This document shows, one piece after another, positions 17,799 to 25,254 of a DNA stretch of 33,632 nucleotides (the stretch's first letter is position 1; each line of letters begins with the position of its first letter). The position numbers and the translations under genes are program-made. Origin of the DNA: Polynucleobacter arcticus. GTDB taxonomy: Bacteria; Pseudomonadota; Gammaproteobacteria; Burkholderiales; Burkholderiaceae. The notes under the pieces were generated by a model. It was not told where the DNA came from, made no database searches, and saw only the letters and a program-made list of their open reading frames with translations. The stretch covers positions 318,145 through 351,776 of the forward strand of contig NZ_CP028940.1 in assembly GCF_013307205.1 (NCBI RefSeq), given 5' to 3'.

Positions 17799-18632
17799 AT
17801 GAGCGAAAGCATGATAAATCCCGTTGATGATCTTGTTGCTCTCAATTTGACCTTAAGTAAGCTTGCTCTCGCCAATAGGGATATAGCCCTGCAGGTTGCA
17901 GAACAGGCTGAAAAGGCCGCTAAATCGGTGTTGGCAACTAAAAAATTAGCTGACGATCTCACTGAACTCAATAAACAGTTAGCAATTGAAAATAAAGAGA
18001 AGATAAAACTGGCTGCCGAGTTAAGTGAGGTAAATAAGCGGCTGGAGATTGAGATCAACAAGCGCGAACAACAAACAGAGCAGATTCTACATACATCTCT
18101 ACATGATTCGCTCACGAAATTAGCCACTCGCTCCTTATTGACCGACCACTTAAATCAAGCCTTCGCTGCGAATCGCCGAAGTGGGTGCAATGGTGCATTG
18201 CTTTTTATTGACTTGGATAACTTCAAGGTACTTAATGATACTTATGGGCATCATGCAGGTGATTTACTTTTAATTGAGGTAGGGAAACGCTTGACTGCCT
18301 GCGTCAGACTAGGCGATACAGTAGCTCGTTTAGGCGGCGATGAATTTGTTGTCTTGGTTACTGACCTTAATAAAAATATTGAATTAGCGAAGTCCAGCAT
18401 TCTGCTCATTGCTGAGGAAATTCGCTTGTCTTTAGCAAAACCATCAATTTTAAAGCTGCAAGACGAGGGCGGTCATATACAAGAAGTGGAATGCCAATGC
18501 ACTGCCAGCATTGGAGTTGTCCTCTTTAATGCCGAGATTGATTCTGGAGATAAGGTGCTAGCAAGAGCAGATCATGCTATGTATCGCGCTAAGGAGGCTG
18601 GTCGGAATCGAATTGAGTTTGCAGAAAGCTAA
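17799..18632 (+). CDS. Diguanylate cyclase (coiled coil + GGDEF)
   Basis: The 277-residue soluble product has an N-terminal coiled coil (residues 12-98, rich in Ala/Glu/Lys) and a GGDEF domain. The active site is intact (RLGGDEF, GGDEF at 179-183), and so is the substrate/metal region (FIDLDNFKVLNDTYGHHAGD). The inhibitory I-site R170-x-x-D173 sits five residues before GGDEF, so product feedback is expected. It should make c-di-GMP from two GTP. No sensor domain is recognised; the coiled coil resembles that of the HD-GYP protein downstream (LAxxN/AEL-type units), so the two may share an interaction partner. It lies 61 nt after the BLUF gene. Confidence 0.95.
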   Translation: MSESMINPVDDLVALNLTLSKLALANRDIALQVAEQAEKAAKSVLATKKLADDLTELNKQLAIENKEKIKLAAELSEVNKRLEIEINKREQQTEQILHTSLHDSLTKLATRSLLTDHLNQAFAANRRSGCNGALLFIDLDNFKVLNDTYGHHAGDLLLIEVGKRLTACVRLGDTVARLGGDEFVVLVTDLNKNIELAKSSILLIAEEIRLSLAKPSILKLQDEGGHIQEVECQCTASIGVVLFNAEIDSGDKVLARADHAMYRAKEAGRNRIEFAES

Positions 18633-18737
18633 TCAGGTATCCATATTCCATATTAATCAACCGTAAGCCATCAAGTTACTAAACAGGTTTTTTTATAGTT
18701 TTACTTAGTTTGTTTTTTTATGCTGAATGTATTTTTT

Positions 18738-18770
18738 AAAAGACTGCTTTGGAACGGGAGTCTTTTAATT
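18738..18770 (+). terminator. Possible terminator after the GGDEF gene
   Basis: AAAAGACT (18738-18745) and AGTCTTTT (18759-18766) are perfect 8-bp arms around a 13-nt loop, with TTTTAATTAAT following. The stem is AT-rich, so the strength is uncertain. The rest of the 298-nt gap before the next gene shows nothing else. Confidence 0.45.
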
Positions 18771-18930
18771 AATCTCATTAGTCAGAACTCGGATCCTAGA
18801 TTTAAAGATGCTATGTGGGTTACTGAACTTATTACTTCGTTTTGGGGTTGTAAAGTTGAATCGTATCCTAGCAGATAAAGTTTTTTCTTTTCTTTAATCA
18901 TTAACTAAATTCCTCGATATTCTGATAACT

Positions 18931-20553
18931 ATGCCATTGCCATCCTCCCCATCTTCCTCACTCAAGAATACTTTTGAAGAAACTCTTGGGCAGGAGGCTA
19001 TAGCAAGGATGGCCGCCTTAGTAAATGCCTCAGAAGATGGCATTATTGGCGAAGATGTTCATGGCGTAATTACTAGCTGGAATCAGAGTGCTGAAAAAAT
19101 ATTTGGGTATACAGCCCAAGAGTCAATTGGTAAGTCAACTACATTCTTACTCCCCTCTAATCGTTTAACCGAGGAGAGTGCCATTTTAAATAGGATCCTC
19201 AAAGGCGAATCTGTCGGTCGCCTTGAAACTGAGCGAGTCTGCAAAGGGGGTCATCACATTACTGTGTCATTAATAACTTCCCCTATCTATGATCTAAACA
19301 GCAATCTCATTGGGGTTTTGAGAATTGTTCGAGATATTACGTTACAGAAGAACGAGGCACAGGCGCTGTTGGATGTGAATAAAGAGCTCGCTTTTCAAAA
19401 TACAGAAAAAGCGAGGCGTGCAGCTGAACTGGTGATTGCCAATGAAGAGTTGGCCTACCAAAATGAAGAAAAAGAAAAAAGAGTAAAAGAGCTGGTTTTT
19501 CAAAATGAAGAAAAGGCAAAGCGAGCAGCTGAACTGGTGATTGCTAATGATGAAAAGGCTAAACGACTACATGAACTTGTTGTGGCTAATGATGAATTAC
19601 TTTATCAGAACGAAGAAAAAGCGAAGCGGGCAGCTGAACTTGTTGTAGCCAATGAGGAGTTAGTGCATCAAAATGAACAGAAGGCTAAACGAGCAGCTGA
19701 ACTTGTTATTGCTGCTGATGAGAAGGCTAAACGAGTCCATCAACTTGTCGTAGCTAATGATGAATTACTTTATCAGGGCGAAGAAAAGGCGAAGCGTGCG
19801 GCTGAGTTAGCGGTAGCCAATGAGGAAAAGACTAAACGGGTTGACGAGTTAGTTATTGCCAATTTAGAGAAAGACAAAAGGGCTGCCGAGTTAAATGCAA
19901 GCATTAAAGAAACGCATCAAACGGTTCATCAGATGCTATCTAGCTTAAATGCGCTTGCCTTAGCACGTGATAACGAAACCGGCAATCATGTGATTAGAAC
20001 GCAACATTATGTAAGGGCTATTGCAACCCGACTATTGGAGATGGGGCATTACCTAGATCAAATTAATGGGCAAACTATTGAATTGATGTTTAATGCGGCG
20101 CCTTTGCACGATATTGGTAAGGTAGGTATACCGGATGCTATTTTGCAAAAACCTGGGAAGCTGACGGATGATGAGTGGACAATCATGAAAACGCACACCA
20201 CAATTGGTGAAAATATCCTATCCGCTGCGCATCTTCAATCTGACAAGGCAAATCCTATTATCAATATGGCGCATAAGATTGCCGGTAGCCATCATGAGCG
20301 CTGGGATGGCACGGGATATCCTCGGGGCTTAAAGGGTGAAGATATCCCTTTAGCCGGCAGAATTATGGCTATTGCCGATGTATACGATGCACTGGTGAGC
20401 AAGCGGGTTTATAAGCCGAAATGGACCTATGAGGAGGGAATCTCGGAAATTCTTTCTCTAAGGGCCTTGCAGTTTGATCCCCTCATCGTCGATGCTTTTG
20501 TATTGGAGGAAAGTCATTTCAACGAAATTGCTCAACTTCATCATGATGCGTAA
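18931..20553 (+). CDS. PAS - repetitive coiled coil - HD-GYP c-di-GMP phosphodiesterase
   Basis: The 540-residue product has a PAS domain (about residues 24-140; EDGIIGEDVHGVITSWNQSA, FGYTAQESIG). A long repetitive coiled coil follows (150-320; units of EEKAKRAAELVIAN), then an HD-GYP domain (335-530). The HD-GYP residues are intact: H393-D394 (PLHDIGKVGIPD), HHERWDGTGYP at 454-464 and ADVYDAL. Such proteins hydrolyse c-di-GMP to pGpG or GMP. No membrane segment is present. It stands opposite in activity to the GGDEF protein upstream. The coding repeats are highly similar at the DNA level, so repeat number may vary between strains. Confidence 0.94.
   Translation: MPLPSSPSSSLKNTFEETLGQEAIARMAALVNASEDGIIGEDVHGVITSWNQSAEKIFGYTAQESIGKSTTFLLPSNRLTEESAILNRILKGESVGRLETERVCKGGHHITVSLITSPIYDLNSNLIGVLRIVRDITLQKNEAQALLDVNKELAFQNTEKARRAAELVIANEELAYQNEEKEKRVKELVFQNEEKAKRAAELVIANDEKAKRLHELVVANDELLYQNEEKAKRAAELVVANEELVHQNEQKAKRAAELVIAADEKAKRVHQLVVANDELLYQGEEKAKRAAELAVANEEKTKRVDELVIANLEKDKRAAELNASIKETHQTVHQMLSSLNALALARDNETGNHVIRTQHYVRAIATRLLEMGHYLDQINGQTIELMFNAAPLHDIGKVGIPDAILQKPGKLTDDEWTIMKTHTTIGENILSAAHLQSDKANPIINMAHKIAGSHHERWDGTGYPRGLKGEDIPLAGRIMAIADVYDALVSKRVYKPKWTYEEGISEILSLRALQFDPLIVDAFVLEESHFNEIAQLHHDA
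19376..19890 (+). repeat. Internal repeats encoding the coiled coil of the HD-GYP protein
   Basis: Repeated coding units of the type GAAGAAAAGGCGAAGCGAGC followed by GCTGAACTTGTT recur about nine times with small changes. They encode EEKAKRAAELV-IAN and EEL-YQN modules of 7-, 14- and 21-residue periodicity. Confidence 0.85.
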
Positions 20554-20811
20554 CTATTGAGCCAGGGCCCGCTTTGAGTCTAAATTGCTTGCTTCAATCA
20601 TTTAAAAGTGAGATCAATTTAGGGTAAATTTAGGGCAAATTACGATAAATATTTTTAGAGCTGTTGAGACGTCTATTGCCACTTAATTTTCTGTAGTTCA
20701 CGTTCTTCAAGTAATTACTTTCCCGAATCTCGCTAGGGCGCAGGTGATATTTGGCTCTGAGCTAAAACAAACTAAAATAATCAGTAATACCTTATTGATA
20801 AAAAAGCGTCT

Positions 20812-21894
20812 GTGGAAAATAAAGATCATAAAAGACTGGCCGTTGCTCCAATGATGGAATGGACCGACCGTCACTGCCGGTCTTTTCATCGCAATCTCAC
20901 TAAAAATGCTGTTCTGTATACCGAGATGGTGACTACAGGTGCGCTCATTCATGGGGATGTGCCACGCCACTTAGATTTTTCTCAAGATCAACATCCCGTC
21001 GTATTGCAGCTGGGTGGCTCGGAGCCGACTGATTTGGCTAAAGCTGCAGTGTTGGCTCAGCAGTGGGGCTATGATGAAATTGACCTTAATTGCGGATGCC
21101 CATCTGAGCGTGTCCAGCGGGGAGCCTTTGGTGCCTGCCTGATGGCTGAGCCCGTATTAGTGGCGGATTGCGTTAAAGCCATGAAGAGCACAGTGGATAT
21201 CCCTATCTCTGTAAAGCATCGCCTGGGCTTAGACACCATGGATGCTGCAAACTCTGAAAAAGACTATCAATTTGCACTGAACTTTATATTGGCTGTGGCG
21301 GATGCGGGCGCTAGCCAGGTCACCATTCATGCGCGTAATGCGGTACTGAAGGGTTTATCCCCTAAAGAGAATCGCACTAAGCCGCCACTGCGTTATGAAG
21401 TGGCTGCAAAGCTTCGCCTTGATGCCCAAAAACAATTTCCTCACCTCAAAGTTCTGCTCAATGGTGGTTTAGAAACCAACGAGCAAATCGCTGGCCATTG
21501 GGATGACTTTGATGGCTTTATGGTGGGAAGGGCGGCTTATCATTTTCCAGCGATGCTGTTGGGCTGGGATGACTTAATGCATTCAAATGGAGAAGCTGCT
21601 GGCTATCTCTTTAGTGAGACTGAATGGCATCGTATTCAGATTGCCTTAGTGAAACAAGTGCAGGCTTGGTATGAGGAATGTCGCTCCAAAGACAAGCCTT
21701 TTTATATTGGTGCATTTACTCGTCATATTCTAGGCTTAGCCCATGGCAGGGCAGGCTCCCGTTACTGGCGCCAGCGCCTTTCAGACCACCATGCGCTAGC
21801 TAAGGTGCAGAGCAAGGCCGCCATTGTCGACTTCTTCTTAGACGCCAGTCTCACCCTAGGTGATTGGGCTGCTTTTGAGTTTGATGATGCTTAA
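20812..21894 (+). CDS. dusA: tRNA-dihydrouridine(20/20a) synthase DusA
   Basis: The 360-residue product is a Dus TIM-barrel flavoprotein. It carries the start motif APMMEWTDRHCR, which is DusA-specific, then NCGCPSERVQRGAFGACLM with the catalytic Cys109, KHRLG, and IHARNAVLKGLSPKENR. It reduces U20/U20a in the D-loop of tRNA with NADPH and FMN. The start is a GTG; no better start exists before the motif. It ends 63 nt before the tRNA-His gene, whose own promoter begins right after it. Confidence 0.97.
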   Translation: MENKDHKRLAVAPMMEWTDRHCRSFHRNLTKNAVLYTEMVTTGALIHGDVPRHLDFSQDQHPVVLQLGGSEPTDLAKAAVLAQQWGYDEIDLNCGCPSERVQRGAFGACLMAEPVLVADCVKAMKSTVDIPISVKHRLGLDTMDAANSEKDYQFALNFILAVADAGASQVTIHARNAVLKGLSPKENRTKPPLRYEVAAKLRLDAQKQFPHLKVLLNGGLETNEQIAGHWDDFDGFMVGRAAYHFPAMLLGWDDLMHSNGEAAGYLFSETEWHRIQIALVKQVQAWYEECRSKDKPFYIGAFTRHILGLAHGRAGSRYWRQRLSDHHALAKVQSKAAIVDFFLDASLTLGDWAAFEFDDA

Positions 21895-21914
21895 ACCCTT
21901 GATCTATGGCTTTT

Positions 21915-21944
21915 TTGACAGGGTTTTGGTCCAAAAGCTATAAT
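21915..21944 (+). promoter_or_regulatory. Sigma-70 promoter of tRNA-His
   Basis: Perfect -35 (TTGACA, 21915-21920) and -10 (TATAAT, 21939-21944) hexamers are separated by 18 bp. The tRNA 5' end lies 14 nt after the -10. Confidence 0.9.
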
Positions 21945-21957
21945 CTAAGTCTTCAGT

Positions 21958-22034
21958 GGCGGACGTAGCTCAGTTGGTAGAGTCCCAGATTGTGATTCTG
22001 GTTGTCGCGGGTTCGAGCCCCGTCGTTCGCCCCA
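21958..22034 (+). tRNA. tRNA-His (GTG anticodon)
   Basis: The 77-nt gene folds as a cloverleaf: acceptor GCGGACG with CGTTCGC, D-arm AGCTCAGTTGGTAGAGT, anticodon loop with GTG, T-arm GCGGGTTCGAGCCCCGT, and encoded CCA. The extra 5' G at 21958 opposite C73 is the histidine identity element. Its 3' 51 bp are repeated 1104 bp downstream, marking it as an integration site. Confidence 0.97.
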
Positions 22035-22036
22035 CA

Positions 22037-22364
22037 TCCTATATGGCTCTTAAGGTTTTTAGAGGCCTTAAAGGGGTTCCAAAAAAGTAACCACTTGGTT
22101 ACTTTTCTCATTTAAGTTCAGATAAGCCTCATTTCAAGCGCTCAGGATCATATTTTCTTGCGCGACAACCAGATAGCGATACTTATGTTTCGCATCTAAT
22201 CAGGTTGATGCAAGTCGGAATATTAAAAGACTGGTTGGCGTCAATCGGCCTCAAGTTACCAAATTCAGTAATACCCTACTTATGCAGAGTATTTGCTTTT
22301 GCTTTTTGTGGATAAGATTATTTTATTGTGAATTATTCAACCCAGTTGCTTGTTCTTATATTTA
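22037..22364 (+). other. Left part of the island, before brnT
   Basis: This stretch holds a 10-bp perfect hairpin, AAAAGTAACC-ACTT-GGTTACTTTT (22083-22106), which could end tRNA transcription. An open frame without a start codon near its beginning follows (22091-22315, plus strand, 74 codons, ending in a TAA). Its translation (for example DSDTYVSHLIRLMQVGILKD) looks protein-like, so it may be the remnant of a lost gene. I cannot assign it. Confidence 0.4.
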
Positions 22365-22381
22365 TATGTACAATGTACATA
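22365..22381. promoter_or_regulatory. 17-bp palindrome overlapping the brnT start, candidate BrnA operator
   Basis: TATGTACAATGTACATA is perfectly symmetric around a central A and its last base is the A of the brnT ATG. BrnA proteins repress their own brnTA promoter by ribbon-helix-helix binding, so this is the expected operator. The lack of a Shine-Dalgarno before the ATG suggests a leaderless or nearly leaderless mRNA. Confidence 0.7.
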
Positions 22382-22659
22382 TGACTTCATTGAAATTTGA
22401 ATGGGAGCCCCGAAAAGCCTCGGCTAACCTGAAAAAGCACGGCGTTTCGTTTGAAGAAGCAAAATCTGTGTTTTCTGATGAGGGTGCCAAATTAATTTCC
22501 GATCCCGATCATTCGGAGGATGAAGACAGATTTATTTTGCTAGGCGTAAGCCACGCTCTTAGGACAATTTTGGTTTGCCATTGTTATCGAAGTGAAGGTA
22601 ATGCCATTCGTATTATTTCGGCTCGTAAGGCGACGCCTAAAGAGTCAAAAGCTTATTAA
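22381..22659 (+). CDS. brnT: BrnT-family ribonuclease toxin
   Basis: From the ATG at 22381 the product has 92 residues and shows the BrnT pattern: FEWEPRKASANLKKHGVSFEEA, the DPDHSEDEDRFILLG segment, and C-terminal RIISARKATPKESKAY. BrnT has a RelE-like fold and cleaves RNA. The longer frame from 22282 adds 33 residues that are unlike the family and would cover the promoter palindrome. The antitoxin gene follows after 11 nt. It is the main cargo of the tRNA-His island. Confidence 0.93.
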   Translation: MTSLKFEWEPRKASANLKKHGVSFEEAKSVFSDEGAKLISDPDHSEDEDRFILLGVSHALRTILVCHCYRSEGNAIRIISARKATPKESKAY

Positions 22660-22670
22660 AGGTGATGAAC

Positions 22671-22880
22671 ATGCGTAAAGAATATGATTTCTCAAAAGCT
22701 CGTAAAAATCCATATGCTTCTATGCTCAAGAAGCCTATTACGATTCGTTTAGACGAAGATTCTGTTAGCTACTTTAAGTCCGTGTCAGAAGAAGTGGGCA
22801 TTCCTTATCAAAGCCTCATTAATCTCTATTTGCGTGATTGTGCGGCATCTCATAAGAAGTTAAACCTAAGTTGGAAGTAG
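22671..22880 (+). CDS. brnA: BrnA-family antitoxin (ribbon-helix-helix)
   Basis: The product starts MRKEYDFSKARKNPYASMLKK and contains the strand KPITIRLDEDSVSYFKSVSEE. A helix with GIPYQSLINLYLRDCA follows, the usual BrnA C-terminal RHH. The ATG at 22671 is preceded by AAAGG at 8 nt and is preferred over GTG/ATG at 22662/22665. BrnA neutralises BrnT and represses the operon. Confidence 0.93.
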   Translation: MRKEYDFSKARKNPYASMLKKPITIRLDEDSVSYFKSVSEEVGIPYQSLINLYLRDCAASHKKLNLSWK

Positions 22881-23089
22881 TTTGGAGGTGGGGTTAAATA
22901 TCCCGAGCCCTGGTCGATGGCAGTTGTTGGTCGCTGTTGAAATCTTAAAATAGACTCCTTCAGCTTGCTCAAGAGAATTTATCTTTTCATGGTTACCAAG
23001 GTCTGCAACCCCTGATTTTATTGGGTTGATAAATTGAAAAAGTAACCATGAACCACCTTGTTAGCCATATATCTCTTGATATAAGCCCT
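22881..23089. other. Right part of the island, after brnA
   Basis: No gene is seen. The interval holds TTCATGGTTAC at 22986-22996 and its inverted copy GTAACCATGAA at 23042-23052. Together with GTAACC/GGTTAC at 22083-22106 these repeat the same heptamer close to both ends of the island, as integrase or excisionase arm sites often do. Confidence 0.4.
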
Positions 23090-23140
23090 CAGATTGTGAT
23101 TCTGGTTGTGGCGGGTTCGAGCCCCGTCGTTCGCCCCACA
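23090..23140 (+). repeat. Duplicated 3' end of tRNA-His (att site)
   Basis: This is a 51-bp copy of 21986-22036 with a single C-to-G change. It covers the anticodon arm to CCA and cannot form a functional tRNA. It marks the far junction of the island. Confidence 0.9.
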
Positions 23141-23147
23141 AGATATT

Positions 23148-23232
23148 AAAAAGGCTCCCATCTGAACTTACCCACAAAAGTTGGACGCTAAATCCAACTC
23201 AAGGGGGTCAGTTCACATCCGGAGCCTTTTTT
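23148..23232. terminator. Terminator hairpin with an IS-end remnant in its loop
   Basis: AAAAAGGCTCC (23148-23158) and GGAGCCTTTTTT (23221-23232) form a strong bidirectional terminator stem. The loop, originally about CATCC, now holds a 53-bp insert flanked by the direct repeat CATC (23159-23162 and 23216-23219). It separates the tRNA side from the convergent pgaAB genes. Confidence 0.8.
23163..23215. mobile_element. 53-bp IS3-type end pair (MITE-like or deleted element)
   Basis: The left 24 bp match the left end of the IS at 8307 at 22 positions. The right 23 bp match the inverted end at 20 of 23 positions. Only about 6 bp lie between them, so there is no transposase. A 4-bp CATC target duplication flanks the unit. 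Mismatches show it derives from a related, not identical, element. Confidence 0.8.
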
Positions 23233-23334
23233 CTTAGGACTTGTTTTTCTAGCACTACGGGTAGATTCTGCTGCTATCTATGCGCCCAATGTTCTGGATT
23301 GGCAGAACTACACTTCCTATGTAAGGAACGCCAT

Positions 23335-25254
23335 TTATTGAAGCGTTGCTTTTGTAGACAGTTCTCGTTTCAATATTTCTATATTGGGATGATTTGTAAA
23401 CTGATCATCTGGATAGTATCCAAAATTGAAAATTCCCCGCACACGCATTGAGCGCATCCAGCTGGCTAATTCTTTTGTAGGAATAGATTTATTCGTTCTC
23501 CAGTCCTTTGCCTGAAATTCATAAAGTAGTTTTTTACTGGCTTTTGGAAAGATCTGAGTCTTATCAACCAAGTTGCTGATCCATTGCATTGGATTGCTCG
23601 CATTTTCCATATACGGCATTGCCATTAACGCTACCCAATTGAAGTGCTCTAGGCCATTCGGTATCGATTGCGCAAACCATTCTTCAGAGTTTGGATTGAG
23701 CGCTACCTCGGCATAGTAGTTTCGGGCAAGACTAATCGGTTTGCGATAGTTTTGAGCTGCATCTCTCATGTCCAGAGAGAACTGGGTAAGGGCTTGAGTT
23801 TTTCCTTTGTACCATCTTTCATTGAATTCTGGATTTTGAGTAATTGCCTCAATATTGGGAGGCAATCCCCAGTTTTTTGCGTAGTACTCTAATGCAGCAG
23901 GACTTGCATCTTCTTTGTCTGAGAGCGTTGCATCATCGTGGATCAGAATGCCTTCAAAGTTAGCATAGCGGCCGAGATCGGTATAGATGCCCTGAATGAA
24001 CTTCCGTGAACGCTCTGAGAAGGGACTTAGCCTGAAATAGCCAATCCCTTTGCTGCCATCAACCGACGTCACTACATCTAGCTCCCGCAACTTCTCGGGA
24101 CCCGGATCAAAGGCCAAAAGTGGCATCCAAGCAAACACTTTCACGCCAGCTCGAGTTTTGAGTTGCCAACTGACTCTGCCGAATAGATCAGCCTTCACTG
24201 GCATAAAGCCATTTTTAAAGTACAGACTCTTGGCAACCCCGCTTGCATCATCATCCGAAAAGGCTTGGAGGTAAACGGTATTGACCCCAGAAGCCAGAAC
24301 ACGTTCAATCAAAGTCCCTAGATTTTTTTCTTGTTGAATAGGATCTTGGTCATAAACATAATCCAGATCCACATGCATCACACGTTCTAGTGATGGTGGA
24401 AAGTCTCTTAAGTTAGCAACAAAATCATCAATCTCCGGATTGTTGATTAAGTAAATTCGCCGTATGCTATCCACTGGTTGTAGATCAAGGTTTTCACCAT
24501 CATCCAATGTAATGGCCACCTCCATGCCCAGATCTTTGGCCATGGTTTGCGCTACCTGGTTATACCTACCGTAGGGCCAAACAATAATTCTTGGTGCAGA
24601 ACCGGTCTGTTTTTTTATCCAAGCATTATTTTTTATTAAGTCAGATTTAATTCGGTTTAAGTATTGCGCTTCAGTTTCATATTGTTGCGTGGTCTTGTTG
24701 TATTCGAATGTAATGAGGGCGGGCATCGTATTACCTTCAGCATTCGCTAACACGCCATGATGTAAATCATAGGTATGAGAGGCTATTTCTACTAAACCAC
24801 TGCGGGAGATCTCTTGTAGCTCTTTAAGGGACAGGAATTTTGATCGAGGCACCAGTTTGTCGGCATACAGAACGGTGCCGTTTTCCGGCACCTCAAGCCA
24901 AGAGCCAACAATCGCAAGGGTAGCTGGGTATTGAAAAGCCCTGAGAAGGGGCAAGACGTAAGTGTAAAAACTCTTATATCCATCATCAAAGGTCAGGACA
25001 ATGGATTTCTCAGGCAGGGGAGCGCCTGTTTTCTTAGCATTTAGCACATCCTGAATGGAAATGACCTTGTAATCATTTGCCTTCAGCCAAGAAAAATAGT
25101 TAATCAGGTTGTCTGTGGTGACATCATCGAGTTCAGAAGCGGCATTCTTTTCAGGAACAATGTCATGAAAGCTTAGTACCTTGAAGTTGGATTGACCCCA
25201 AGCAAGATTGCTCATGAGAGCGAGTATGCAAAGAAGGTATTTGAATGTTTTCAT
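23335..25254 (-). CDS. pgaB: Poly-beta-1,6-N-acetylglucosamine N-deacetylase PgaB
   Basis: The 639-residue product has a signal peptide (to about residue 20, no lipobox, unlike E. coli PgaB). A polysaccharide-deacetylase domain (about residues 25-270) and a C-terminal GH153-like glycosidase domain (about 290-620) follow. Catalytic and metal residues are visible: D90-D91 (LTFDDGYKS) and H158/H163 (ASHTYDLHHG). It partly deacetylates PGA in the periplasm so that it can be exported by PgaA. The ATG follows the pgaA stop immediately (TAAATG), so the pair is an operon. Confidence 0.95.
   Translation of the reverse strand: MKTFKYLLCILALMSNLAWGQSNFKVLSFHDIVPEKNAASELDDVTTDNLINYFSWLKANDYKVISIQDVLNAKKTGAPLPEKSIVLTFDDGYKSFYTYVLPLLRAFQYPATLAIVGSWLEVPENGTVLYADKLVPRSKFLSLKELQEISRSGLVEIASHTYDLHHGVLANAEGNTMPALITFEYNKTTQQYETEAQYLNRIKSDLIKNNAWIKKQTGSAPRIIVWPYGRYNQVAQTMAKDLGMEVAITLDDGENLDLQPVDSIRRIYLINNPEIDDFVANLRDFPPSLERVMHVDLDYVYDQDPIQQEKNLGTLIERVLASGVNTVYLQAFSDDDASGVAKSLYFKNGFMPVKADLFGRVSWQLKTRAGVKVFAWMPLLAFDPGPEKLRELDVVTSVDGSKGIGYFRLSPFSERSRKFIQGIYTDLGRYANFEGILIHDDATLSDKEDASPAALEYYAKNWGLPPNIEAITQNPEFNERWYKGKTQALTQFSLDMRDAAQNYRKPISLARNYYAEVALNPNSEEWFAQSIPNGLEHFNWVALMAMPYMENASNPMQWISNLVDKTQIFPKASKKLLYEFQAKDWRTNKSIPTKELASWMRSMRVRGIFNFGYYPDDQFTNHPNIEILKRELSTKATLQ

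Larger units (their letters stand above)
21986..23140. mobile_element. Small tRNA-His-integrated island without integrase
   Basis: A 51-bp direct repeat, with one mismatch (22006 against 23110), bounds the region: 21986-22036 within the tRNA gene and 23090-23140 downstream. The offset is exactly 1104 bp. The distal copy is followed by a terminator hairpin that probably was the original tRNA terminator. The interior carries brnT and brnA but no integrase. The repeat heptamer GTAACCA/TGGTTAC occurs four times near the two ends. It may be the residue of a larger island or a satellite that uses an integrase in trans. Confidence 0.8.

Noticed and set aside
22037..23089. CRISPR-like repeats in the tRNA-His island
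   Set aside because: Repeated elements are only 7-11 bp, few, and not regularly spaced, and no cas gene is present.
23090..23140. Second tRNA-His gene
   Set aside because: Only the 3' 51 bp are present; acceptor 5' strand and D-arm are missing.
23291..23308. Hairpin GTTCTG-GATTGG-CAGAAC as pgaB terminator
   Set aside because: No T-run follows on the minus strand; the stronger hairpin at 23148-23232 serves better.
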